DNA of 12,204 nt from Bacteroidales bacterium (GTDB lineage: Bacteria; Bacteroidota; Bacteroidia; Bacteroidales; WCHB1-69): NCBI GenBank assembly GCA_012519525.1, contig JAAYQB010000028.1, positions 1 to 12,204 on the forward strand, written 5' to 3'. This document shows, in pieces, positions 1-8,215 of the stretch (position 1 is the stretch's first letter; the number at the start of each line of letters is the position of its first letter). The translations under genes and the position numbers were made by a program. Under the pieces are notes generated by a model. The model was not told where the DNA came from. It saw only the letters and a list, made by a program, of their open reading frames with translations, and ran no database searches.

Positions 1-9
1 TTATTGATT

Positions 10-711
10 ATGAAAAAAATAGCAGCAATATTAGCCGGTGGAGTAGGGAAGAGACTGAATAGCGAATTGCCTAAGCAATTCATGTTATTAGCAGGAAAGC
101 CCATGATAGTTTATTCTTTGGAGGCTTTTCAACATCATTCTGCAATAGATGAGATAGCATTGGTAGTGCCAAGTGATTATGTCAATAAATGCGAAATCTA
201 TAAAAAAGACTTTTCTAAGCTCACTCATATTATTGCAGGAGGGGAGGAACGTTATCTTTCTACGCTTGCCGTACTCAATACTTATCAAAACAATACGGAA
301 GACCTTATAATTCTACACGATGCGGCACGTCCTATGGTAACGGTAAAGATGATTGATGAAATAATTAATGCATTAAAAGACCATAAGGCTGCTACCGTAG
401 CAATAAAAACTACCGATACCATCGTGCAATCGCTCAATCACGCTACTATTAGCGGCACATTCGACCGCTCTACACTTTATAATGTCCAGACACCGCAAGC
501 CTTTAAAATTTCGGTCTTAAAACAAGCCTATCAATTGGCTTTAAAAGACCCATGTTTTATTGCAACTGATGATACTGCGGTGGTATTTAATTATTTACCC
601 GATGAAAAAATTGCAATTGTAGCAGGTAGTCCTTACCATATTAAACTGACCTACCAAGAAGATATTCAATTGATGGAAGAATATATGCGTAAAAAAAATA
701 AACGATTATGA
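10..711 (+). CDS. ispD: 2-C-methyl-D-erythritol 4-phosphate cytidylyltransferase (IspD)
   Basis: IspD joins CTP and 2-C-methyl-D-erythritol 4-phosphate to give CDP-methylerythritol, the third step of the non-mevalonate isoprenoid pathway in the cytoplasm. The 233-residue product has the family's normal length. It shows the N-terminal CTP-binding loop LAGGVGKR (residues 8-15) followed by PKQF with K22, the HDAARP motif (103-108), TTDTI (134-138), R153, QTPQ (160-163) and TDD (186-188), in the expected order. I chose the ATG at 10; an in-frame TTG at 4 would add only two residues and is a poor start. Its TGA stop overlaps the ATG of the next gene (ATGA, 708-711), so the two are probably translationally coupled. 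Only nine bases precede the gene, so its promoter lies outside the window. The family call is firm. Confidence 0.96.
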   Translation: MKKIAAILAGGVGKRLNSELPKQFMLLAGKPMIVYSLEAFQHHSAIDEIALVVPSDYVNKCEIYKKDFSKLTHIIAGGEERYLSTLAVLNTYQNNTEDLIILHDAARPMVTVKMIDEIINALKDHKAATVAIKTTDTIVQSLNHATISGTFDRSTLYNVQTPQAFKISVLKQAYQLALKDPCFIATDDTAVVFNYLPDEKIAIVAGSPYHIKLTYQEDIQLMEEYMRKKNKRL

Positions 712-3485
712 ACAATGATGTAAGTTTTTTAAAAGAAGTCAGCAGCGACCTACTCTCAAAATACGGCAATGCAATAAGCGATTTTTGCATTGTAATTCCT
801 TCAAATCGTGGGGCTTTACACTTCAAGCAATGCTTACATTCGCATATTGGAAAAGCATTCTTATCGCCTGATGTTTTTGCAATAGAAGAGTTTACTCAAA
901 AAATAGCAGGACTTTCTTTGATTTCGCAAGAGGAACTTCTCATACGATTTTATAAAATAAATCAACAACAAAAGATAATATATCATCAAGAGTTTCACGA
1001 ATTTGTAGGCGATGCTAAAACGATACTGCAAGATTTTAACGACATAGATTTGGCCTTGGCAGAAGCTAAAAATATTTTTTCCGATTTATCGGAAATAAAA
1101 GAATTGAGCTATTTCGGCAAGTCCGAAGAAGATTTAAGTGATTTGCAAAGTAATTATTTACAGTTTTTCAAAAGCATTTATACACTTTATGAAGAACTTA
1201 AAAAAGAGTTATTGCAAAACAAAATTGCCTATCAAGGATTGTTGTATCGCTATGTGTATGAAAACATTGAAAATATTGCCAAGCATTTTACCTATAAAAA
1301 AATTATCTTCGTAGGATTTAACGCTTTACAAAATGCTGAAATAGGTATCATTCGCTATTTTTTGAATGAAGATAAAGCAGATATTTATGTTGATGCAGAC
1401 GAATGGTATCTCAATGATTTATTGCAAGAATCAGGAATGTTTTTACGCAAAATGCAATCCGATTTTAAATTAAAAGAACTGAAAATCATCGGAAATTACA
1501 TTCAAACTATCAATAAAAAAATACAAATTATAGGGTTTCCACAAAATGATCTTCAAACGCTTTATATTGAAAAAATACTTCAAGAGTTAGCAATTAGTGA
1601 AAACGAAAAAACAGCTCTTGCCTTGGCTGACGAGAATTTATTATTGCCTTTGTTGTATGCCATAGATACAACAAAAGCCAATATAACAATGGGATTTTCA
1701 TTGCATAATACGCAAATATATAAACTTTTGTATTCTTTTTTCACGACTATCGAAAACATTCAAAAATACGGCAATACTATCCACTACAAAGATTTATATG
1801 TTTTCTTAAGCAGTCCTTATATCCAAAATACAATGGATTTATCGAAAATGAATATCGATGTATTTCTTCTCAATTTTCTTGAAAGAGGAAAATTGTTTTA
1901 TACCGCTGAAGATTTGAAAGCAATAGGGGAGATACTTCCTTTAAATCTCATTAATATTTTTGTTCATTTATTAGAAAAAGACATTGACCCTGAAAATATT
2001 ATCACTCATTTAAAAAACTTTCTTTCTTTTATTAAAAACGATAAATTATCGGTAATAGACCAACAAATAATTGATTTGTTGTTGACTAACTTAGAAAAAC
2101 TATTGCCTCTTTTCAGAGAAATAGATACCAACATCAAATCCTATCGTACTTTGTTCGATGTCTACGTTTCTTCTTTGAATTTATCGTTTAAAAGCAATCC
2201 TATGAGTTCATTACAGATTATGGGAATGTTGGAAACTCGAACATTGGATTTCGACAATGTTATTGTCTTATCGGTCAATGAAAATGTGTTGCCTGTAGGT
2301 AAAAGCATTAAATCATTTATCCCTTACGATGTCAAAACACATTATAACATACCAACTTATACTTATCGAGAGGCTGTTTTTTCTTACCATTTTTACCGTC
2401 TTTTACAACGAGCTAAAAACATCTATCTTTTATACGATGCAGATACTCAAAATAATAAAACGGAAAAAAGTAGATTTATCAATCAAATTCAAAATGAATG
2501 GACTAAAATACCCGGCATAGATATTAATGAAACCATACTGAGTTATCCGCAAATTAAACTATCTAAAAGTCAAGAAATAACAATATCAAAAACGCCACAA
2601 ATAATTGAACGGCTTAACAATATACAAGTTTTTTCACCTTCTATGTTGAATCGTTACTTAGAATGTAGTTTAAATTTTTACTTTCATGATGTTATTCAAC
2701 TATCGGAGCTTGAAACTATATCGGAAGAATTGCAAGCCAATGTAATAGGAAGTGTAATCCATAAAATTTTGGAAGAAATATTAAAAGAAAGAAAAAACAT
2801 AGAACAAAACATCAAAAACTTGAATTTAGAAGAAAAGGTGCTTCATGCTTTTTTAGATAAAAAGCTCGTTAATATGGAGTTGAAAAAGAATGATATTTTG
2901 TATGAAAAAAATCGACTAATCTATTCAATAACTGTTAAGTACATCGAAAATTATTTAGCGTTATTGATGGAACAGATTAAAAATAAAGAAATTATTGATT
3001 TCAAAGATTTTGAAAAAAGATATGAAATAACATATCCTATTCTGAATCAATTTATAAACAAAGACATTCTTTTAAAAGGAATTATTGACAGAATAGACAA
3101 TAGGAGCGATGGGGTAACGACATTAGTGGATTATAAAACAGGAAGAGTAGAACCGAAAACTCTTTCAATCAGAGAAATGAAAGACTTATTTAGCGGCAAT
3201 AATACCATGGCTTTTCAATTAATGTTTTATGCTTTTTTATACAATTATTCAAGCAAACAGAGTCCATTAAGAGCTCAAATTATTTCTTTTAGAAAATTAA
3301 AAGATAATTTAAGTCTTCACATTAATCAATCGGATATGCTTACACAAGCTGTGTTTGATGAATTTCAAACTCTTTTAGAAAAACTGATAGAGCAAATATA
3401 TGACGATACTATTTCTTTCACTCAAACAAATGAAAAAGAGCGTTGTAAATATTGCAGTTATAGAGTAATTTGCAGAAGAGATTAA
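708..3485 (+). CDS. AddB/RecB-like PD-(D/E)XK nuclease with Fe-S cysteines
   Basis: This 925-residue protein is probably the AddB-like subunit of an AddAB-type double-strand-break resection enzyme. The C-terminal third has a RecB-type nuclease core: C653 in RYLEC, H685 in GSVIHKILEE, D794 in GIIDRID, D808 and K810 in VDYKTG, and Q837/Y841 in QLMFY. The C-terminus carries C913, C916 and C922 (C-x2-C-x5-C). With C653 these match the four-cysteine Fe-S cluster that staples the AddB nuclease domain. The N-terminus has an IPSNRGALHF stretch (30-39) like motif Ia of AddB/RecC proteins, but I see no GxGKT Walker A loop, so this subunit's helicase half is probably structural and not an ATPase. It starts inside the ispD stop. 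An AddA-type UvrD helicase, its expected partner, is not in this window. The nuclease call is strong; the AddB assignment is likely. Confidence 0.85.
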   Translation: MNNDVSFLKEVSSDLLSKYGNAISDFCIVIPSNRGALHFKQCLHSHIGKAFLSPDVFAIEEFTQKIAGLSLISQEELLIRFYKINQQQKIIYHQEFHEFVGDAKTILQDFNDIDLALAEAKNIFSDLSEIKELSYFGKSEEDLSDLQSNYLQFFKSIYTLYEELKKELLQNKIAYQGLLYRYVYENIENIAKHFTYKKIIFVGFNALQNAEIGIIRYFLNEDKADIYVDADEWYLNDLLQESGMFLRKMQSDFKLKELKIIGNYIQTINKKIQIIGFPQNDLQTLYIEKILQELAISENEKTALALADENLLLPLLYAIDTTKANITMGFSLHNTQIYKLLYSFFTTIENIQKYGNTIHYKDLYVFLSSPYIQNTMDLSKMNIDVFLLNFLERGKLFYTAEDLKAIGEILPLNLINIFVHLLEKDIDPENIITHLKNFLSFIKNDKLSVIDQQIIDLLLTNLEKLLPLFREIDTNIKSYRTLFDVYVSSLNLSFKSNPMSSLQIMGMLETRTLDFDNVIVLSVNENVLPVGKSIKSFIPYDVKTHYNIPTYTYREAVFSYHFYRLLQRAKNIYLLYDADTQNNKTEKSRFINQIQNEWTKIPGIDINETILSYPQIKLSKSQEITISKTPQIIERLNNIQVFSPSMLNRYLECSLNFYFHDVIQLSELETISEELQANVIGSVIHKILEEILKERKNIEQNIKNLNLEEKVLHAFLDKKLVNMELKKNDILYEKNRLIYSITVKYIENYLALLMEQIKNKEIIDFKDFEKRYEITYPILNQFINKDILLKGIIDRIDNRSDGVTTLVDYKTGRVEPKTLSIREMKDLFSGNNTMAFQLMFYAFLYNYSSKQSPLRAQIISFRKLKDNLSLHINQSDMLTQAVFDEFQTLLEKLIEQIYDDTISFTQTNEKERCKYCSYRVICRRD

Positions 3486-4429
3486 TCTTGAAATTTCAAA
3501 AAGCGTTCGGCATCTATAGCAGCTCTACAACCGCCGGCAGCAGCTGTAATAGCTTGTTTATAACTACGATCTTGCACATCGCCGGCTGCAAAAACACCTT
3601 TAACGTTTGTTAATGAAGTCCCGGCTTGAGTAATAATATAATTTTCTTCGTCCAAAGCCAATTGCCCTTTAAACAATTCAGTATTAGGATGATGACCAAT
3701 AGCTATAAACACACCGTCTAAAGCGATTTCTTTCTCTTCTTTTGTTTTAGTATTTTCCAATCGAACGCCCGTTACATATTTTGAAAAACCTTCGATTTGT
3801 CCTAAAATTTCTATAGGGATATGATTCCAAACCACTTCTATATTAGGAGATTCAAATACTCTTTTTTGCATGACTTTACTTGCTCTCAACTCATCACGGC
3901 GGTGAATGAGATATACTTTTTTGCAAATAGTAGATAAATAAACGGCTTCTTCGGCAGCGGTATCGCCACCGCCCACTACCGCCACTACTTTATTGCGATA
4001 GAAAAAACCGTCGCAAGTAGCACAGGTAGATACGCCGTATCCGCGATAAACCGATTCCGATTCCAAACCTAACCATCGAGCAGAAGATCCTGTAGCTATT
4101 ATAATTGTATCGGCAATAATGATAGAATCACTATCTGTTTTGCAAGTAAACGGACGTTGCGACAAATCAACCGACAATATTTCGCCTGTACGAATATCAG
4201 CACCGAAACGCAATGCTTGTCGTCGCATATCGTCCATCATTTCGATTCCGGATTTTCCTTCGGGATATCCCGGATAATTTTCAACAATAGTAGTAATAGT
4301 TAATTGACCGCCGGGTTGCATTCCTTCGTAAACGATAGGATGTAAATTAGCACGTGAAGCATAAATAGCTGCTGTGTAACCGGCTGGACCGGAGCCTATA
4401 ATCAAACATTTGGTTTTTTCTTCTTGCAT
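3482..4429 (-). CDS. trxB: Thioredoxin-disulfide reductase (TrxB)
   Basis: This FAD enzyme uses NADPH to reduce the disulfide of thioredoxin in the cytoplasm. At 315 residues it has the usual length of the low-molecular-weight bacterial form. It shows the FAD-binding GSGPAG loop (residues 12-17), the redox-active CATC motif (C136 and C139) followed by DG, the NADPH-binding GGGDTA loop (153-158), the HRRDELRA phosphate-binding motif (176-183), and the C-terminal FAD motif GVFAAGDV followed by the A-rich helix. All catalytic residues are present. It lies 21 bases downstream of the DUF4290 gene on the same strand, so the two are probably co-transcribed. Its TAA stop shares the bases TTAA with the stop of the convergent nuclease gene, leaving no room for a terminator. 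Flavin reductases for ferredoxin or alkyl hydroperoxide systems are close relatives, but the CATC motif and length favour TrxB. Confidence 0.95.
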   Translation of the reverse strand: MQEEKTKCLIIGSGPAGYTAAIYASRANLHPIVYEGMQPGGQLTITTIVENYPGYPEGKSGIEMMDDMRRQALRFGADIRTGEILSVDLSQRPFTCKTDSDSIIIADTIIIATGSSARWLGLESESVYRGYGVSTCATCDGFFYRNKVVAVVGGGDTAAEEAVYLSTICKKVYLIHRRDELRASKVMQKRVFESPNIEVVWNHIPIEILGQIEGFSKYVTGVRLENTKTKEEKEIALDGVFIAIGHHPNTELFKGQLALDEENYIITQAGTSLTNVKGVFAAGDVQDRSYKQAITAAAGGCRAAIDAERFLKFQD

Positions 4430-4450
4430 GATAACTACAATGTTTTTATA

Positions 4451-5143
4451 TTACTTATTTGAAATAGTGTGATTGTTATTATTGCTTTTCTTTTTTCGAT
4501 TTTTTCTTTTTTTCCTAGTTGCAGCAGTAGGTTGAGGAGCAGGTTTTTTATTGTTGTTTTTAGGAGTAGCTACTTGTGCATTAGGAAGTTGCTCTAATAA
4601 TTCTTTAGTAAGAGGAAAAACAAAATCTTCTCTTAGCTTTAATTTCCCCCCGGAAAGAACAGCAAGATGTTCTTTTATTAAATCATCATTTACAGAGTCG
4701 CGATTCCATTGTAGGTATTGTTTTTTTAAAAGGACGGCAATATTTTCTACACATAAAGTTTTAGCTTCCGAATCAGGTTCTTCCACTAAAGCAGTGATTA
4801 TATTTTCGATAAATTTTCCATAGTGAGGAAATAAAATACCGTTCTTTTTATAAGGAATTCTTTGCGGTTTGCCACCGATTTCTTGTGGCTCCGGCTTAGG
4901 AAAAGGTGAATCTACATCTAACTTAAAATCAGAAATTAAAAAAAGATGATCCCATAATTTTTGCCAATAATCGGCAGTATCTTTACTACCGGGAGAAAAG
5001 CATGACATAGCACGTACTGTAGCTTTTGCCTGTAAATTACGTACTTCTCTATCTTCTATTGTCAATAGATAATCCACCATTGCTTGCACATGCCTGCCAT
5101 ATTCTTTGACAGCTATTTTTTCTTTTGTCGTATTGTATTCCAT
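4451..5143 (-). CDS. DUF4290 domain-containing protein
   Basis: This 230-residue cytoplasmic protein of unknown function matches the Bacteroidota-restricted DUF4290 family as I remember it. The characteristic N-terminal block runs from MEYNTTKEKI through KEYGRHVQAMVDY and TIEDREVRN (roughly residues 1-36). A conserved-looking middle part (about 60-180) includes LWDHLFLISDFKLDVDSPFP and KPQRIPYKKNGILFPHYGK. The last ~40 residues are a low-complexity basic tail rich in Lys, Arg, Asn and Pro, which could contact nucleic acid or ribosomes, though that is only inference from charge. No signal peptide or membrane segment is visible. It is first in a two-gene unit with trxB. Upstream on the minus strand, the best promoter candidate I find is a weak -7 match at 5173-5180 that keeps TTTG but lacks the TA. 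Confidence 0.85.
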   Translation of the reverse strand: MEYNTTKEKIAVKEYGRHVQAMVDYLLTIEDREVRNLQAKATVRAMSCFSPGSKDTADYWQKLWDHLFLISDFKLDVDSPFPKPEPQEIGGKPQRIPYKKNGILFPHYGKFIENIITALVEEPDSEAKTLCVENIAVLLKKQYLQWNRDSVNDDLIKEHLAVLSGGKLKLREDFVFPLTKELLEQLPNAQVATPKNNNKKPAPQPTAATRKKRKNRKKKSNNNNHTISNK

Positions 5144-5304
5144 AAAATTGTATTTCGTTGAGAAATTTTTATCAAAAAAGAATAATTTTAATTTAAAATT
5201 CTATTGTTTTAGGATATTATTTTATAATAAAAAGTAAAATATCTTAAAAAAATACATTATATTCTTTTAACAATCAGTAAGTTATATTTTTTAACATAAA
5301 ACTC

Positions 5305-5319
5305 TCTGTTATGAACAGA
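5305..5319. promoter_or_regulatory. 6-bp dyad just upstream of the carboxynorspermidine synthase -7 element
   Basis: TCTGTT-atg-AACAGA is a perfect inverted repeat with a 3-base centre. It ends 8 bases before the -7 element at 5328 and overlaps the position expected for the -33 box. That placement suits a repressor or activator site, but a 6-bp dyad in AT-rich DNA can arise by chance and no regulator gene is adjacent. Confidence 0.3.
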
Positions 5320-5327
5320 TATTTGTA

Positions 5328-5335
5328 TATTTTTG
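5328..5335 (+). promoter_or_regulatory. Bacteroidota -7 promoter element for carboxynorspermidine synthase
   Basis: TATTTTTG matches the Bacteroidota primary-sigma -7 consensus TAnnTTTG and lies 25 bases before the ATG at 5361, implying a short A-rich leader. No good TTTG -33 box occurs at the usual ~20-base spacing; the nearest candidate there (TGTT, 5307-5310) falls inside the dyad described separately. Confidence 0.6.
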
Positions 5336-5360
5336 CAGCAAAGATATAAAAAAAAATAAT

Positions 5361-6566
5361 ATGACACAAAATAGAGTTTTAATTATTGGAGCAGGGGGTG
5401 TAGGAGGAGTTGTTACTTTTAAATGTGCAGCTGTTCCTGAAGTTTTTGGAGATATTATGTTAGCAAGTCGTACGAAATCAAAATGCGATAAAATTGCTGA
5501 CTTTGTAGGAAGAAATCGTGTTAAAACAGCACAAGTCGACGCTGATAATGTGCCTGAATTAATAGCGTTAATCAATGATTTTAAGCCTGATATTGTTATT
5601 AACGTTGCTCTTCCATACCAAGATTTAACCATTATGGATGCTTGCTTGGCTACAAAAACACACTATTTAGATACTGCTAATTATGAACCCATAGACGTAG
5701 CAAAATTTGAATACAAATGGCAATGGGCTTATCATGAACGATTTAAAGAAGCCGGAATTATGGCAGTGCTGGGTTGCGGATTCGATCCGGGCGTAACCAA
5801 TATCTTCACCGCATACGCCAACAAGCATTATTTTGATGAAATGCACTATTTGGATATTGTAGATTGCAATGCCGGCGATCATGGGAAGGCTTTTGCTACC
5901 AATTTTAATCCGGAAATCAATATTCGTGAAATTACACAAAAAGGACGCTATTGGAAAGATGGAAAGTGGATAACGACAGAACCTTTAGAAATTCACAAAC
6001 CCATTGTTTATCCGAATATCGGTGCAAGAGAATCTTATTTGTTGTTCCATGAAGAATTAGAATCTTTAGTGAAGAATTTCCCTACTCTTAAACGAGCACG
6101 TTTCTGGATGACTTTTGGAGAAAAATACATTAATGTATTAAACGTTTTGCAAGAAATAGGCATGACAAGTATACAACCTATTCTTTACGAAGGAAAAGAA
6201 ATAGTGCCTTTGCAATTTTTAAAAGCTGTATTGCCTGAACCGTCCACTTTGGGGGAGAACTATAAAGGGGAGACCTCTATAGGCTGTCAAATCAGAGGAA
6301 TAAAAGACGGCAAAGAACGCACTTATTATGTGTGGAACAATTGTAACCATGCCGAAGTTTATAAAGAATGCAAAGCACAAGCTGTTTCTTATACGACAGG
6401 TGTCCCTGCCATGATAGGAGCCATGATGGTATTAACGGGAAAATGGAAAGGAAAAGGAGTTTTTAACGTGGAAGAGTTTAATCCTGACCCATTTATGGAA
6501 ATGTTAAATATACATGGTTTGCCATGGCAAGAACAAATAGATCAACCGTTGCCTGTTGAGAAATAA
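5361..6566 (+). CDS. Carboxynorspermidine synthase (saccharopine dehydrogenase family)
   Basis: The 401-residue product belongs to the saccharopine dehydrogenase-like family. Its closest functional match by memory is carboxynorspermidine/carboxyspermidine dehydrogenase, which reductively condenses aspartate semialdehyde with a diamine using NADPH in the alternative polyamine pathway. Visible features are an N-terminal Rossmann loop VLIIGAGGVGGVV (GxGGxG, residues 10-15), the block CGFDPGVTNIF starting at C139, a central ISIQ-like region (GMTSIQPILYEGKEIVPLQFLKAVLPEP), and the C-terminal motif FNPDPFMEMLNIHGLPW that I associate with this subfamily. Length fits the ~400-residue bacterial form and not the shorter fungal saccharopine enzymes. 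It has its own promoter and is followed by a hairpin at 6584-6624. The decarboxylase that would complete the pathway (nspC-like) is not in the window. Lysine-pathway saccharopine dehydrogenase is the main alternative. Confidence 0.87.
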   Translation: MTQNRVLIIGAGGVGGVVTFKCAAVPEVFGDIMLASRTKSKCDKIADFVGRNRVKTAQVDADNVPELIALINDFKPDIVINVALPYQDLTIMDACLATKTHYLDTANYEPIDVAKFEYKWQWAYHERFKEAGIMAVLGCGFDPGVTNIFTAYANKHYFDEMHYLDIVDCNAGDHGKAFATNFNPEINIREITQKGRYWKDGKWITTEPLEIHKPIVYPNIGARESYLLFHEELESLVKNFPTLKRARFWMTFGEKYINVLNVLQEIGMTSIQPILYEGKEIVPLQFLKAVLPEPSTLGENYKGETSIGCQIRGIKDGKERTYYVWNNCNHAEVYKECKAQAVSYTTGVPAMIGAMMVLTGKWKGKGVFNVEEFNPDPFMEMLNIHGLPWQEQIDQPLPVEK

Positions 6567-6583
6567 AAAACAATATACAGAAA

Positions 6584-6624
6584 GAATCTCTATCTTTAAT
6601 AACAATAAAACAAGGTAGAGATTC
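6584..6624 (+). terminator. 13-bp hairpin between the polyamine gene and porQ
   Basis: The arms at 6584-6596 and 6612-6624 pair along 13 positions with one G-U pair and a 15-base A-rich loop; AGAAA (6579-6583) can extend the stem with TTTCT (6627-6631) past a 2-base bulge. A short T-rich stretch follows at 6626-6629. It sits 18-70 bases after the upstream stop and ends 12 bases before the porQ ATG. It could be a terminator with a weak U-tract or a structure controlling porQ translation. Confidence 0.65.
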
Positions 6625-6636
6625 GTTTTCTACCGT

Positions 6637-7686
6637 ATGAAAAAACTGTTAAATATCTTTTTGTTATTTATCTATATTGCTCTTTCACAAGCACAAACGG
6701 GCGGGAACTATGTTTATAATTTCCTCAATCTTCCTGTTTCGGCTCGTGTGGCTGCTATGGGTAATAAACTATATTCTGTTTATGATGAAAAAGATCCTTC
6801 CTTAACAATAATGAATCCGGCATTATTAACACCTGAAATGCATCAAGGAGTGGCGTTTAACTGTGTCGATTATTTTGCCGATGCTGTGTATGGACATATA
6901 AATTATATTCATCATTTTAAAAAAGCGGGAACTTTCAATTTTGCTTTTCAATTTCTATCTTACGGAAAATTTGACGGTTATGATGAATATGGCAACGAGA
7001 CAGGAACTTTTTCTGCAGGCGATTTTGCCGTTATCACAGGATATGGAAAAACATTAATTGACAGTACACTCTTTATGGGAATGAACCTGAAATGGATATT
7101 TTCTTCTTATGAAAATTATTTTTCTACAGGCTTAGCTGCCGATGTATCAGCTTCTTATTACAATGCTAAAAACAATCTTTGCCTAACAATATTAGCAACA
7201 AATATAGGAGCGCAAATAAAAACGTATAACAACGTAAGAGAAAAACTACCTTTCGATTTACAATTAGGTATCTCTCAACGTTTAAAACATGCACCTATAC
7301 GCTATCATATTACATTGCACCATTTGTATAAATGGGATTTCAGCTATAACGATCCAAGCAATCCTTTTGTACAAATAGATATGACAACAGGAAAGTCAAA
7401 ACAAGGAACTAAGATACAGAAGTTTACCGACAATTTATTCCGCCATTTTATCATAGGTGTTGAAATTTTACCCATTAAATACTTTTCTTTGCAATTTGCC
7501 TACAATCACAACACTCGAAAAGAAATGAAGTCATTGGAACGCAAAGGAATGGTGGGTTTTTCTTACGGAATATCTTTACATATTCACAATATTAACGTGC
7601 AGTATGCTCGTGTACACAATAATTTAGCTTCAACGCCTAATTATTTTACTTTTTCGACTAAAATTACTAATTTCTTAAAAAAATAA
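6637..7686 (+). CDS. porQ: Type IX secretion system protein PorQ
   Basis: PorQ is an outer-membrane beta-barrel of the type IX secretion (Por) system, thought to act with PorU, PorV and PorZ at the cell surface where cargo is released and attached. The 349-residue product opens with a signal peptide (residues 1-19: basic KK, hydrophobic NIFLLFIYIAL, likely cleavage after SQA). The mature part begins with the PorQ/PorV-like block GGNYVYNFLNLPVSARVAAMG and continues into NPALLTPEM and many alternating aromatic segments typical of beta strands (for example GTFNFAFQFLSYGKFDGYDEYGNETGTFSAGDF). The last strands end near YFTFSTKITNF. I see no TAnnTTTG promoter in the 70 bases upstream, so it may depend on read-through from the upstream gene past the hairpin. 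The next gene starts 4 bases after its stop. PorV-type proteins are the alternative, but the start block fits PorQ. Confidence 0.86.
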   Translation: MKKLLNIFLLFIYIALSQAQTGGNYVYNFLNLPVSARVAAMGNKLYSVYDEKDPSLTIMNPALLTPEMHQGVAFNCVDYFADAVYGHINYIHHFKKAGTFNFAFQFLSYGKFDGYDEYGNETGTFSAGDFAVITGYGKTLIDSTLFMGMNLKWIFSSYENYFSTGLAADVSASYYNAKNNLCLTILATNIGAQIKTYNNVREKLPFDLQLGISQRLKHAPIRYHITLHHLYKWDFSYNDPSNPFVQIDMTTGKSKQGTKIQKFTDNLFRHFIIGVEILPIKYFSLQFAYNHNTRKEMKSLERKGMVGFSYGISLHIHNINVQYARVHNNLASTPNYFTFSTKITNFLKK

Positions 7687-7690
7687 ATTT

Positions 7691-8212
7691 ATGGAAATAT
7701 TATTGAACATTTTAATGGTAACGATACCTGCAGTTGTAGTGGCAATAACAGCTTATTTTGCTATTAAATTAACTTATGATAAAGAACTGAAAAAGCAGGT
7801 CTTAGAGTTAAAACATAATTCAACAAAAGTTATTACACCCATACGATTACAATCTTATGAACGGATAGCACTTTTTTTGGAACGTATTAAGCCCGAAAGT
7901 ATTCTTTTACGCAATATCACACACTCATTAAATGCGGCTCAGTACCAAAACGTTCTTCTTACATCTATACGTAATGAATTTGAACATAATCTCTCTCAAC
8001 AAGTCTATATTTCATCTGCTTTATGGGAAGTTACTAAAAAAGCGAAAGAAGAAACAATAAAAATCATTAATTTAGCAGCAGGACAACTAAATCCGGAAGC
8101 TACAGGAAAAGAATTGGCGAATAAAATTATCGAATTGGCTGTTGATGTCAATCCGCAACCTTCCGATGTAGCACTCGATGTATTGCGTAAAGAAATAAAG
8201 GAATTTTTCTAA
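7691..8212 (+). CDS. DUF7935-like single-pass membrane protein
   Basis: This 173-residue protein of unknown function has one N-terminal membrane helix (about residues 5-28, LNILMVTIPAVVVAITAYFAIKL) with no signal-peptidase site. A soluble alpha-helical region follows that is probably cytoplasmic, because the residues after the helix are basic. The centre holds PIRLQSYERIALFLERIKPESILLR (about 51-75) and IRNEFEHNLSQQVYIS (about 92-107), a pattern I recall from the Bacteroidota DUF7935 family. The remainder looks helical and charged, ending in VNPQPSDVALDVLRKEIKEFF. It starts four bases after porQ, so it shares that transcript, but I know of no functional link to type IX secretion. Its stop is 3 bases from the stop of the convergent repeat-protein gene, with no terminator hairpin between them. 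Confidence 0.75.
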   Translation: MEILLNILMVTIPAVVVAITAYFAIKLTYDKELKKQVLELKHNSTKVITPIRLQSYERIALFLERIKPESILLRNITHSLNAAQYQNVLLTSIRNEFEHNLSQQVYISSALWEVTKKAKEETIKIINLAAGQLNPEATGKELANKIIELAVDVNPQPSDVALDVLRKEIKEFF

Positions 8213-8215
8213 AAT

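Noticed and set aside
4..9. TTG at position 4 as the ispD start
   Set aside because: The ATG at 10 places MKKIAAILAGG exactly where the family normally begins; the TTG adds two residues with no ribosome-binding signal visible.
5184..5250. Several AT-only inverted repeats (for example AATTTTA-att-TAAAATT at 5184-5200)
   Set aside because: This stretch is nearly pure A/T, so dyads of 6-8 bp are expected by chance, and none is placed next to a clear promoter element.
5309..5632. Minus-strand open frame across the start of the carboxynorspermidine synthase gene
   Set aside because: It is antisense to the Rossmann-loop coding region and covers the promoter; its Thr/Pro-rich translation has no recognisable features.
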